DNA of 64,000 nt from Epiperipatus broadwayi (GCA_028023455.1 JAQFVV010000520.1:1-64000), one strand, 5' to 3'. Shown: positions 23,401 through 35,780, counted from the stretch's first letter. Numbers and translations are program-made. The notes: generated by a model from the sequence alone, not told the origin.

Positions 23401-24840
23401 ATATATATATATTAAAAAACTTGAAACCAATATATATATTAAAAAACTTGAAACCAATTGAATATTTTTATCTTAGGGACTAATTATCTAATGAATAAAA
23501 TTTTTCAGATGTTTCTTTCATATTTTTACTGAAAATTATGAAATATGTCTATGATTTTTAAATACTGATGATGTACTATGAATATAAGAGTAACTTCATA
23601 AACAATAGATTCATCTTTTACAGTAAAATCTAAATAAGAAAAAATGTATATTCCATTAGTTGCTATCTTAAAACTTTGTAATCAAAAAAAAACAATGCTT
23701 TAAAAAGATAGATATTTTCTTTTAAGTTTTGATTATGATATCACTATTAATACCACAATACATATGTTTATAAACAAGTAGTTATGAAATTATAATAAAT
23801 GTTCCTAAATAGAAAAAGCAAATACTAACTGGAAATATAAGGTTACAACACAATTTATTAACTTTAACCTTCTCACATGATTGATTGATTTAATTTTCAC
23901 AATATTTATTGTAAAGGTTTTGAGGTTTTAATGTTGAAAAGGAATAGACCACAATTTTTTTTAGTTATAATCAATACTTTCAGGAATTTTTTTTAACTTT
24001 GATATGATATTTTATACACATTTCTATTATGCAGAAAATTTATAATAAAGGTGTAGGAGAAATACTCTAGTATAATTAATGTCATTTTATAACACTGATA
24101 AGTAAAATCAGTATGTAAGACTGATTTTTTTTAAAATTATGTTCACTTATTATGTTATGAGCATGAACATAATCTATTATTCTCAATAATTGATATAAAT
24201 TTTCAAGATAGAATGTAGTCTTTTTAATAATATTTTGTTTGAAGGTCAATAACTCAAAGGGAGAGTTTATTTTTAAACTGAATATGATTTATTATAAATG
24301 CCAACAAAAACCTACACTTTGATTAGAACTTAAACTAATTCTCATTAAGTTAGAGTTGTATCCATAAAAATTAAAAAACATGAATGTTATCATTAGAACT
24401 TCTGCCTAAAATGTTGCTTCAGGCGTTCAGAATTCCCATATTAGAGAAATCTTTTGTAAATAATTTAAGTTCATGAAAAAATAAATTCTCTTTTGATAAC
24501 TCTGTTGAAGACAATGCTTTTCCAAGCTTATATATAAATATTCAAATTTTATTCTTATCTCACTGCATCAGTGATGTTAGGTCAATCATATTACAACCAT
24601 CAATTGGCCCAGAAAACAGACCATCCTTTCTCGCTTTCTACATTTTTGGAAGACTCAGTTCAGTTTTTTTGTAAGACATACATAGCAAAACTCTCCATGC
24701 AGTAATGTCACTCATGGGATGTTTAGTTGTTTAAGACATCCAATGCTTCTATTATAATTTTAACTTCATCTACACTTTTTTGAGATATATTTTTAACTTC
24801 ATATATGTATTTCAAACTTTTATTTCAACACAGTTTTCAA
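23401..24840. other. AT-rich stretch with one short family B fragment
   Basis: A short direct repeat around 'ttaaaaaacttgaaacca' occurs at 23413-23455. Near 24690, 'aaaactctccatgcag' resembles the end of the 450-bp repeat family at 48.7 kb. Nothing else recognised. Confidence 0.4.
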
Positions 24841-24841
24841 A

Positions 24842-24945
24842 AACATATGACCAGAGACATGTAAAAAGATAAATGATACCCAAGATAGCCATTTCATGCT
24901 ACACCAGCACTCATTAGTTAACCATGATCACAATTTGTTATGCAT
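24842..24945 (+). repeat. dispersed 100-bp core repeat, copy e
   Basis: 'gacatgtaaaaagataaatg', 'catttcatgct', 'accagcactcattagtt', same order as copy a. Confidence 0.6.
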
Positions 24946-25479
24946 ATTTTCATTTGTTTAAGATTTTATAGATAACGATTTGCATTTTGCACTCACGATT
25001 CTGCCACAAAGCCCTTTATAGAATTATAATACAATAATAGGAACAGTTCACTATATAGGAAAGATTATTACAATTATAAAATGTTACGGCTTAGCACTGC
25101 TTTTGACTTGGTAGGTCATATTCATAGCACAAAGGCAGATTTGAAGGTGAATGAATATATGTTAGTTAATATGTAAACTTATCAATTTATATGTACCTCT
25201 TGTCTGATAAAGCAACACATGAATCCTTTTTATTTATCACATTGGTGCTGTTTGTGATAAATCATGCTTCTTTATATTTTCTCTTTCCATCATTAACTAC
25301 TTTGATGTTATGTGAATCAAAATTATTACCCAAGATCACATGCTCCAAAAATACCAACTTTATATAAGGATCTGTTTTAGTCTATTTATATATATATATA
25401 TGAAAAACAAAAACAAGTTAATCACGTAACCTGCTATATATATATATATATACTTGAGCTGCACTAATATAATGGCACT

Positions 25480-25960
25480 ATTGGCATGGGATTCACCAAT
25501 CATAGCATTGCATGTAAGTTACAGCCAAATTTGTAGGTGAACTGGAAAGCTGATCTGGAGGCAACTTATCTTTGGTATTATTTAATAATTGATTTAGGTT
25601 AGAAGAGATCCTAAAGCTAACATTAAATTCTTCAGAGCAAATTGTTTTTAATTTTTATGATGCATCTGGTATAAAAGAAAGACTATAGACTATGCATTTG
25701 TAGTGTTCTAGTTCAGAGGTTTAGTGTTTATTGTGGAATAAAAAAAATTGAGGGATTTTATTAATCAATTATGATCATTACTGTGACTAAATCTTTGATG
25801 TAGTTTTTAATATTATCTCTCCTGTCTACCTCAAACTTGCAGAGCTTTTGATTTCTGTAAAGAAAATGCTTAAAGCCAATTAATTTGTGTGAGGTGGAAG
25901 TGTGTGAAAAAGAGTAAATAGCCCAGCAAACATTGAGAGATTTAATGATCATTTTATATT
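25480..25960 (-). pseudogene. Penelope-like element remnant, GIY-YIG end
   Basis: The minus strand holds GFKHFLYRNQKLCKFEVDRR (in the frame 25761-25952). In a downstream shifted frame it holds an IGESHAN-like segment near 25490. The same pair of features, in the same order, occurs at 46380-46895, where the CX2C and YGET pattern of the GIY-YIG nuclease of Penelope-like elements is clearer. Frameshifts and stops are frequent; no RT domain is preserved here. Identification by pattern only. Confidence 0.45.
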
Positions 25961-25997
25961 TTATTTCACCATTAGATTGTTGAATGTATATATCTAA

Positions 25998-27333
25998 TGT
26001 ACCATTTATTTATATATATAAAGTACAAATTACTTTTTAATATTAATTATGATAGAAAGAAGAAAGGAGAACGAACATGACCTTTATTTTTTTGTAACAT
26101 AAAGTTTTAAGAGAAAGATAACGTACAGTGAAAGTTTAATTTTTCTTTTTTTTTGAAAATAAGTTAAATAAAATAAATTCAGTGTTGGAAAGTGTATATT
26201 GAATCATTGATTAAAATTTCAAAAGGCGAAAGATTGCTATCAGAAACAACTTTCGGATGGTAATTAAAAATGGCCGAAATTCGCAGCGGAAAACAGACTT
26301 TGTAAAAAAGAAAAGGAGAAAAATGTAGAAGTTGTAAAGTAAAACAAAAGAAGAGAAAGGACGTGCGCAGAGCTTCTAAAAAGAATCGAAGGTATAAAAG
26401 GAGCGGACAGATTTGAAAAGGAGTCTTTTTACCTGGGTGTTCCAATAACGCTGAGCATTTAGAAGTGTTTCATATTCTTTTTTTTTAAAAATGTGTTCAC
26501 TTAGATACCAGCTGAAATCGCCCGCCATGAGTGAGTAGAAAGTTATCGCTCGCCGACACTTTCTCTCAAGGAAAAGTCACCTAGATCGTCCTCGTGCTAC
26601 CTAAAATAGATCGGAGATTCGGATCTAAAATAAAAAGAAAAAGAAAACAGCTATTGTGAACTACTCCCTAACGGAATTGTACGTCGGGAAGAGCAATGAC
26701 CTACGAAATGTTAACTTACCGGTAAGTAAAGGTACATAAATATTTTTTTTACATAAAGCTTTACGAGTGATGAACTGAATTGAAACGTTATACGATAAAA
26801 TTTTCTTGTATCAGAAGATTCATGAACTGAGAAAGAAACCAAAATGTCGGGACAGAAAATCAGACAAATTAATGGATACTCCAATATTCGACACTGATTA
26901 ATGAATTCATATACACAATTTTTTCCAACGTTGTATTTCTTATCATAATTATCATTATTAAATGTTTAACAAATTATAATAAATCATTATTATTAATATC
27001 ACTTTCATTGTACGTGTCAAAGAAATTAATACTAGGTTATGTAATTTTTTTTTGTTAGTAAATTTAGATCGTATAATTATTACCTTACGGACTACAATAT
27101 TTGACGCAGTCTCAGTGGGTCTAACGACCCTGGCGCCCTCAAGTAGAAATTAAAAACTGGCTCTGCTCACGATTGTACTTGGTAATAATTCTAGGCCGAA
27201 GTTGATCAGGAAAAATAGCTGTGTTAAGAATAGAAATACAACTTTCTTTTTTTTTCTTGATACAGTTTGATCAACTCACGCTCAAATATACATTTGGGGC
27301 GTATTGTGGTCTAGCAATACGAAAAACGATTCA
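25998..27333 (+). repeat. 5' LTR of the gag-only element
   Basis: Starts TGTACC, ends GATTCA. A TATA-like 'gtataaaagg' near 26392 is a likely promoter. A perfect palindrome 'acttaccggtaagt' near 26715 gives a splice-donor consensus on both strands. The related old LTR at 53.0-54.3 kb keeps both features in the same order. Confidence 0.9.
26390..26402 (+). promoter_or_regulatory. probable TATA box of the LTR
   Basis: 'ggtataaaaggag' in an otherwise A-rich context, conserved in the right LTR (near 29785) and, as 'gtataaaaggc', in the relic LTR at 53-54.3 kb. Confidence 0.55.
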
Positions 27334-27334
27334 A

Positions 27335-27351
27335 TGGCGACCCAACTCGGG
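27335..27351 (+). other. primer-binding site of the gag-only element
   Basis: TGGCGACCCAACTCGGG, one base after the LTR end. Starts with TGG as expected. Specific tRNA not identified. About two thirds of the bases match the site of the Gypsy element at 6275-6292. Confidence 0.8.
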
Positions 27352-27755
27352 CTTCGATTTAAAAAAACCACGACCTGAGAAAATCTAAAAACGGCATAAA
27401 ATTGAGTATTTAATGTCTGTAGCCGGAAAATAAATATGACCGCAAATAGTACGCAAGTCTAAAAAGTTATTGCGTAAGATTACAAAAGTTTTTTTTTAGA
27501 GTAGGATTTAAATAAGGACTAGAGTGAAAGAAAATAATAGCTTATAAATTATTAAATAATAAATAAAAACGATCAAAGGTAGGAAATGACGGAAAAGGTA
27601 GAGGGGGACGGGAGATTATAGGGTGATAAAAGAGAGGGGTGTCGGTGAACGAATTTATTAGCAAAGCAAAATAAAATATTAGATTTATATCGTAAAAAAA
27701 ATTGATAGCGTTAAGATTTTGTTTACTGTAGCAAAAATAAGCAATACGGCCATAT

Positions 27756-28874
27756 ATGAAATTGAGAAATAATAAAAATACACAAAATATGGCAGAAGGC
27801 GCGGAAGAATTAAAAGAGGGTTTGGAACCCTTAATAAAAAAACTATTATACGAATGCATGACAGAATTCAAAGAAGAGATAAAAAAAGAAATGGCAGAGA
27901 TGGTCAGAGAATTGAAAGAAGAAATAAGGGTAGAAATTAAAGAAATGAAAGAAGAGTTAATAAAGGTAGTAGATGAGAAAATAGCTAAAGGGTCACAGAG
28001 CACAGAAGTGGTAGAGTTGAGATCCGATAAACAAGAAAGCAAAGAGATAAAATTCATAGAAAATAGAGAAAACATGCCGAGTGCAGTAAACCCCTTTTTG
28101 AAATTAAAAATTTTCCATGGACAAAATGGAGAATCACCGATGGAACACTTAAACAGCCTGCAGGGGTACTTCGCGATAAACCCCATGTCGGAAGAAGTTA
28201 AACTAACGCTGGCAGTTAATCATTTACAAGGGACGGCGCAAGCTTGGTGGGAATCCTTGTTTAAGAAACCGAATAACTTTACACAGTATGGTCAAATATT
28301 AATCAAATGCTATTGGAACGAGGACCACCAAGAACGAATTAAGAATAAAGTGGCGCAAGAGAAATGCAGAACAGAAGAGCGTTATGTACCATTTTTTTGG
28401 AAACAAGTAGCGCAACTACGAGCGCTGACGGAGTGCAAATTAACAGAAAAACAGATTATCAAGATTACGCGGAAAAATTTTCCCGATCCAGTAGGGCATC
28501 TGTTGGTAAGTACCGGATGTGAGACAGTAGAGAGAATGGCAGAATTGCTTAGTGCTTTCGAGAATGACAACACTGGAGAAGAGACGAGTCCTAAACACTT
28601 CGACAAATTACCGAACCAGAAGGGTCGGATACAACTGAACACTATGGTGTTGACTAATAGTGCTGGAAATCAAAGAAAAAAAAAGGGGTCCCCGACTAAA
28701 AATAAAGGGAAGGGAATCCGTGCAAGACCTCCAGAAATAGACGGAAAAGTTAGGAGTGAAAATAAATACAAGAGAGAAGACCTTGATATAAAATGGAGAG
28801 ACTGGTGCGAGCAATACAGAGAGGGGGTTCGATCCTTGTCACCTCCGCCATCAACCAGTTATAGTGATAGATAA
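27756..28874 (+). CDS. Gag polyprotein, intact (372 residues)
   Basis: Forms the particle that packages the element RNA. Residues about 17-77 are a charged E/K-rich stretch with heptad character, probably a coiled coil. Residues about 110-275 are a retrotransposon Gag (capsid-like) domain with HLQGTAQAWW at 156-165 and RYVPFFWKQVAQL near 209-221. Residues about 295-345 are basic (KKKG, KNKGKG) and may bind RNA, since no CCHC knuckle is present. The ATG at 27756 lies about 420 bases after the primer-binding site and is the first in a long open frame; no stops interrupt it. The capsid region parallels the Gag of the element at 12-7925 (HHLEGYAEARW; EEYVHFFRRQVAML), so the two are relatives. Antisense frames over it are shadows. 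Confidence 0.88.
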   Translation: MKLRNNKNTQNMAEGAEELKEGLEPLIKKLLYECMTEFKEEIKKEMAEMVRELKEEIRVEIKEMKEELIKVVDEKIAKGSQSTEVVELRSDKQESKEIKFIENRENMPSAVNPFLKLKIFHGQNGESPMEHLNSLQGYFAINPMSEEVKLTLAVNHLQGTAQAWWESLFKKPNNFTQYGQILIKCYWNEDHQERIKNKVAQEKCRTEERYVPFFWKQVAQLRALTECKLTEKQIIKITRKNFPDPVGHLLVSTGCETVERMAELLSAFENDNTGEETSPKHFDKLPNQKGRIQLNTMVLTNSAGNQRKKKGSPTKNKGKGIRARPPEIDGKVRSENKYKREDLDIKWRDWCEQYREGVRSLSPPPSTSYSDR

Positions 28875-29391
28875 CATTGAGAGATAGAGTGGGCCGGATA
28901 ACACCCTGCAGATCTCGGATGTGCCTCAGAAAAACGAAAAGAAATAATGATATGGCTGGTGTGAACGTAAGTCACAAGTATTTGACCGGGTAGGCGGTCA
29001 CTAAAGAGGGAAAAAGCATAACCCCAAGTCCTAGTACGCAGTATGTAACATAAGACCGTCTTTAAACGCTCATCAGTCTATTTCTAGCAGAGATCCCGAT
29101 ATTGGGGAAGACAGACCAGGTTGCCACGAGCCTGTAAGACTCAAAACGATGAGCAACGCTCGTTTGTGCTTATAACTTGGGGTCTTTAGCATTACTATTA
29201 CGATTAAGCGGAGAGGACAGATGAATGTGGAAATATTTTACATTCCCGCCGAACGTCGCTTGTAGAATGAGTTCACACAATATATCAGCGCGATAATAAA
29301 ACAAAACACACGAATATGGGCATGAAGACTTCTTAAGAATAAAATTAGTTTAAACCTACATTTTATTCTCATTCCCCTGCCCCGGTGGTAT
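28875..29391 (+). other. 3' untranslated part of the gag-only element
   Basis: No coding domain. GC content is higher than in the host flanks. Contains a 'gaacgtaagtcac' donor-like site near 28965. Ends in a C-rich stretch ('ttcccctgccccggtgg') rather than the purine tract expected before a 3' LTR. Confidence 0.6.
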
Positions 29392-29694
29392 TGTACCATT
29401 TATTTATATATATAAAGTACAAATTACTTTTTAATATTAATTATGATAGAAAGGAGAAAGGAGAACGAACATGACCTTTATTTTTTTGTAACATAAAGTT
29501 TTAAGAGAAAGATAACGTACAGTGAAAGTTTAATTTTTCTTTTTTTTTTGAAAATAAGTTAAATAAAATAAATTCAGTGTTGGAAAGTGTATATTGAATC
29601 ATTGATTAAAATTTCAAAAGGCGAAAGATTGCTATCAGAAACAACTTTCGGATGGTAATTAAAAATGGCCGAAATTCGCAGCGGAAAACAGACT

Positions 29695-29703
29695 TTCCGA
29701 TCT
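29695..29703 (+). other. second, shorter adapter remnant
   Basis: TTCCGATCT replaces an A-rich stretch present in the left LTR (near 26302). Nine bases alone would be weak, but a second adapter end lies 450 bases away in the same LTR. Confidence 0.7.
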
Positions 29704-30152
29704 GAAAAGGAGAAAAATGTAGAAGTTGTAAAGTAAAACAAAAGAAGAGAAAGGACGTGCGCAGAGCTTCTAAAAAGAATCGAAGGTATAAAAGGAGCAG
29801 ACAGATTTGAAAAGGAGTCTTTTTACCTGGGTGTTCCAATAACGCTGAGCATTTAGAAGTGTTTCATATTCTTTTTTTTTTTTTTAAAAATGTGTTCACT
29901 TAGATACCAGCTGAAATCGCCCGCCATGAGTGAGTAGAAAGTTATCGCTCGCCGACACTTTCTCTCAAGGAAAAGTCACCTAGATCGTCCTCGTGCTACC
30001 TAAAATAGATCGGAGATTCGGATCTAAAATAAAAAGAAAAAGAAAACAGCTATTGTGAACTACTCCCTAACGGAATTGTACGTCGGGAAGAGCAATGACC
30101 TACGAAATGTTAACTTACCGGTAAGTAAATGTACATAAATATTTTTTTTACA

Positions 30153-30168
30153 TGTGCTCTTCCGATCT
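30153..30168 (+). other. sequencing-adapter remnant (assembly artefact)
   Basis: TGTGCTCTTCCGATCT equals the 3' end of the Illumina read-2 adapter and replaces 13 or so bases that differ at the same place in the left LTR (near 26752). Confidence 0.9.
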
Positions 30169-30775
30169 GATGAACTGAATTGAAATGTTATACGATAAAA
30201 TTTTCTTGTATCAGAAGATTCATGAACTGAGAAAGAAACCAAAATGTCGGGACAGAAAATCAGACAAATTAATGGATACTCCAATATTCGACACTGATTA
30301 ATGAATTCATATACACAATTTTTTCCAACGTTGTATTTCTTACCATAATTATCATTATTAAATGTTTAACAAATTATAATAAATCATTATTATTAATATC
30401 ACTTTCATTGTACGTGTCAAAGAAATTAATACTAGGTTATGTAATTTTTTTTTGTTAGTAAATTTAGATCGTATAATTATTACCTTACGGACTACAATAT
30501 TTGACGCAGTCTCAGTGGGTCTAACGACCCTGGCGCCCTCAAGTAGAAATTAAAAACTGGCTCTGCTCACGATTGTACTTGGTAATAATTCTAGGCCGAA
30601 GTTGATCAGGAAAAATAGCTGTGTTAAGAATAGAAATACAACTTTCTTTTTTTTTCTTGATACAGTTTGATCAACTCACGCTCAAATATACATTTGGGGC
30701 GTATTGTGGTCTAGCAATACGAAAAACGATTCACTAAGGATTTTATCCTTTAGATGCATCTTCATGCTCTATGGT

Positions 30776-30875
30776 GCAGATCAAAGATAATAGCTGATTC
30801 TGCTTGTCCCAGATTAAAGATGATATGACCCAGATCAAAGATAATAGCTGACTCGGCTCATCCCGCATTTTAATG
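30776..30875 (+). repeat. short tandem duplication
   Basis: 'cagatcaaagataatagctg' occurs twice about 57 bases apart with similar flanks ('gctt/ca tccc'). Confidence 0.6.
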
Positions 30876-31374
30876 ATAATTTATTTCCATCAACACATTG
30901 TCGCCTTCGCCATAACATATGTATAACGGGAGATGGCTGAAGTAAAGTGTCTGGGATTACTGATCATTCATTAAACTAGAAATTATCTCCAAGTATACTC
31001 TTTGTTATAGCAATTTAATATTTTTTGGGGAATGAAAGTATAATTGTTTATTATAATAAACACACACATACATTAAGAAGATACATGTAATATTTATAAA
31101 AATATTTTTATATGCTTAAAGAATATTTACACAATATAAAATATATTTAATATAATATTATTAATAAGGCTAATAATAAATATTTATTTAAAGGTAGTTT
31201 GGATGCAATAAATCGTACTCTTTGCCCTCGTGCTGCATCAATGTCTGTGTTCATCAACTGTCAGTAAGTTAAAGACTTTGTACAAATACTTCTTATTGTT
31301 AATAGTCTCTACCATGTTCTTATGTCTATATATGATGACCATCACAATATGGACTTATATATACGCTGTCATCG

Positions 31375-31650
31375 ATGAGAGAATAAACAGTTACTACTAA
31401 CATTATTGCAAGAATTAAAAGACTGAAGTAGAGCTGGGTTGGTCATATTACTAGAAGAGATGATAATCAATGGACAGTTGAAATCTTAAAATGAATGCTT
31501 AAAAAGTTTTAAAAGAGTTAAGAAGAGACCACAAGGAAAATGGTTGAATGAAATAAGGATGTTTGCTGCTGTGATAAGAAAAAAAGAGGAGTGACCCTCT
31601 TCAGTGGATCAATAATGGTAAAAAATAATGATGATATGAACATTCATATA
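31375..31650 (+). pseudogene. LINE 3' end fragment, copy 1
   Basis: Same theme as 35820-36213: 'agaattaaaagactgaagt' then 'ggtcatattactagaag' and 'gatgataatcaatggacag', ending in a short 'aatgatgatatg'. The reading frame is broken by stops. The start directly follows AT-rich DNA, as in 5'-truncated LINE copies. Confidence 0.75.
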
Positions 31651-31670
31651 TAAATCACTAAATATCACAA

Positions 31671-31745
31671 GCCTTCTGGCATCTATTGATTGTTCTGGCT
31701 TGCACTAAGTGACACTACTGTATGGAGAGTTTTGCCTGTTTTAAC
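31671..31745 (-). repeat. truncated copy of the 450-bp repeat family B
   Basis: 'caagccttctggcatctattg ... ggcttgcact ... gagagttttgcctgtttta' equals the inverted end of the units at 49.3 and 54.9 kb. No ribozyme segment remains. Confidence 0.7.
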
Positions 31746-32180
31746 ACTCATATTTATTATACAGTTTCAAACTTTCTCCTCTGACTTCTTGGATGTGATT
31801 CCAATATGCTTACCACATTCACTCCTATTGAATTTAAATTATAACTAATGGATCTTTAATAAAAATACTCACATACCTTCAATCTTTAATATCACCACTC
31901 ATCTAAAATCAAACCATTTGTTGCTTTATATTTTCTAAGGTAAATTGACTACTCTTTATTTCTTAGATATCCAATTATTACCTCAAGAATTAACCAAATT
32001 ATTCTATATACAAAAATATATTTTATACATTCTGAAAACATATTAATAAAGGGTATAAAAAAGTAATCCTCAAGGTGTATTTTTGGGAGAATCAGTCATC
32101 CCTAGTTGGCCCAGAACCTTGCCCACATATGTTTTCATCATTGTAATTCAGTATTTATCACTTCAAAATTATTATTATTT
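31746..32180 (+). repeat. AT-rich stretch with core repeat copy f
   Basis: The dispersed core is at 32025-32135 ('aaggtgtatttttggg', 'agttggcccagaacc', 'cccacatatg'). The remainder is unremarkable. Confidence 0.5.
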
Positions 32181-32478
32181 GGTGTTTTCTGAAGGTTTGT
32201 GATGATGGTGTTTTAGTTGTATTTATATCTTGGATTATTTCTATCATCTAATATGAGTATTGAATGTCTTTAAAAAAATTAACTTTATTTAAATATTCTA
32301 AATACAATCAATTGTTAGTAATAACACATAGATTAATATATGCACAACATTTTGAGGGTATTATTCTCCCCTCTTCTACAGAAGTTGCTGGCCTGACCAG
32401 TGACAGTTCTAGCATGGGAATCGAACCTAGACCATTAGATTCTTAAATTTTAAAATAATGCCCTAACCAACTGAGTAA
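32180..32478 (-). repeat. tRNA-derived SINE, copy 3 (head truncated)
   Basis: Minus strand: 'gttactcagttggttagggc' A-box region, 'ggttcgattcccatgc' B-box, body 'gaggggagaataataccctc', tail. Lacks the leader upstream of the tRNA-like head. Head-to-head with copy 4. Confidence 0.8.
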
Positions 32479-32506
32479 CAGAAAATGATTCCATAAGTCA
32501 AACTGA

Positions 32507-32900
32507 TGTGACTATACATAAGGTATGGAAATCACTAATCAACTTTTACTCTTAGGAAGGAAAAAGTGGAGAAATCAGGAGGAACCTCATAGATAAGTAT
32601 ATGACATTTCTACTAATTGTTGTCTTTGGCAGGATGACTCAGTTGGTTAGAATGTTACCTTAAAATTCAATGCTCAAGAATCTAAGGGTCCATGTTCAAT
32701 TCCCATGCTAGTACTGTCACTGGTCAGGCCAGCAACAACTGAAGAAGAGAGAAGAAAAATATCTCTCAAAGCATCATGCATATAGTAACCTGCTTGCTAT
32801 TACTAATAGTTGATTTTATTTGGAGTATTTAAATAAAGTTAAATTTATCTAAAGACATTCAATACTCATATTAGATGATGAAAGTAGTCCAAGATATTAT
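32507..32900 (+). repeat. tRNA-derived SINE, copy 4
   Basis: Full-length relative with leader 'gtgactatacataaggtatg', A-box 'ggatgactcagttggttag', B-box 'gttcaattcccatgc', body and tail. Forms an inverted pair with copy 3, so a transcript crossing both could fold into a long hairpin. Confidence 0.8.
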
Positions 32901-33134
32901 TATTTACTTTACAAATATGACATTCATTTTTGACAATATTGTCTTAGATAAATAGATTAAAGATTATTATTAATCATATTTAGGCTATAAATTACTTAAT
33001 TTTAGCCCCAATTTAAACTTTAAAATCAATTAAAAATTAATATATTCATTTTTAAATTCCAACACAAATATTATTTAACTTCTCCTTTGTTTTCTACACA
33101 TATATAACCTATTTAATAGATAGTATATTCTCGA

Positions 33135-33235
33135 ACATATGGAGAAAAATATATGAAAAAAGCAAATAATATCCAAGATGCATTTTTGGAAGAACCAGCT
33201 ATAAACAGTGGGTTGACATCCTTGTTCATGCAAAC
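33135..33235 (+). repeat. dispersed 100-bp core repeat, copy g
   Basis: 'atatgaaaaaagcaaataat', 'ccaagatgcatttttgg', 'aaccagctataaacagtggg'. The most diverged copy. Confidence 0.45.
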
Positions 33236-33985
33236 CTTTACCATCACAATTTTGTATTTATCCATAATTAATTAATACAATTTACTTTACAAATATAACA
33301 TTACTTTAACATACTTTTTTTAATAATATTTCCTTGGATAAATATTATCAATTATTTTTAATCTATAAATGTTTCAGTTTATATCTGATTTGCTACACCT
33401 ATTGTAATTATACAATATATTCCTACCATATATCAGAATGTAAAGATAATTATGCATAGTATATTTCATACTGCAAATTTTATATTATTTATTTATCAAA
33501 ACATTGAACATTTTCATTAAAATAAATACTTAATGACTTTATCATGAGAATATTAAATTTGCCAATTGCAATGTGGCATTGTTTACATCTATTATGAATA
33601 AAATTTCATTCTCACAATTATTGTCTATATTTGTCTTTCTTATAAGCTGTTTGATTATAGGCAAAGTGTTTTTCATTTCAAATGATTGACAATTAGACAC
33701 AAGTTTCTGTGACATGCTAACATTATTTAAATCATGCTTGGAGAGATCTTCATTTTTAATATATATATATATATGTTAGACTAAATATTTTCATGAATGT
33801 ATAATTAGGTGAACAATGTAGAGTGTGGGGTTATTTTTATGCAGAAATAGAGACATGTTAACAATAATATTTTTAGAAAATTGTCAATTATTAACACAGT
33901 CCTAAAACTAAACTGCTCTGCTCTAGCATTCAGTGATAGTTTTTTTTTTTAGTTCTAATTAAACTCCTTTTGTTTTTCATTCAAC
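33236..33985. other. AT-rich stretch, nothing recognised
   Basis: No gene or repeat partner identified. Confidence 0.4.
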
Positions 33986-33989
33986 TTAA

Positions 33990-34160
33990 AACAAAAAAGT
34001 TATTATTGGTCATAAGAGCAAATGAATTTAGCCTTGGAATTATCAATAGTAATTGATAATTTCCTAGCAACACCAGTGCTAAACATATCTCTAGTTACTA
34101 TATAAAAATAACCCATATTTTTTTTTTGTTTTCATCACATAGGGCAAAGAAATCTCTGGC
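33990..34160 (+). repeat. third copy of the 16.8/17.07-kb dispersed repeat
   Basis: 'atttagccttggaattatc', 'gataatttcctagcaac', 'ctctagttactatataaaaata' in the same order as at 16805-16930. Confidence 0.55.
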
Positions 34161-34326
34161 AGAAGCAACTAGAGTTCTATTTAGTATACTAATATTAATA
34201 ATTTAAAAATATTTAGCCACTTTATAAATTTACATCTTCTGCTTTAATAAAATATATGTTCTAAATTTATTTGTATAATTCCTATCATTATAGTAAATTT
34301 TACAAGATTCATTCTAATTTCATTTT

Positions 34327-35780
<1,454 letters not shown>

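Larger units (their letters stand above)
25998..30733 (+). mobile_element. gag-only LTR retrotransposon (non-autonomous)
   Basis: Two LTRs of 1336 and 1342 bases, nearly identical apart from a few substitutions, T-run length and two adapter-like patches, flank a 2.06-kb interior. TG...CA ends and the 4-bp duplication 'ctaa' (25994-25997 and 30734-30737) delimit it. A primer-binding site follows the left LTR. The only gene is an intact gag; no protease, RT or integrase is present. LTR similarity implies a recent insertion. Like the TR-GAG elements described in plants, it would need enzymes from another element. I saw no clear purine tract before the right LTR. Confidence 0.9.
29392..30733 (+). 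repeat. 3' LTR of the gag-only element, with adapter remnants
   Basis: Matches 25998-27333. At 29695-29703 (TTCCGATCT) and 30153-30168 (TGTGCTCTTCCGATCT) it departs abruptly from the left LTR and instead carries the end of the standard Illumina adapter. Elsewhere differences are few single bases and T-run lengths. Confidence 0.9.

Noticed and set aside
27542-28186. 214-residue minus-strand frame
   Set aside because: Shadow of the sense gag frame; F/S/I-rich complement of K/E-rich coding sequence.
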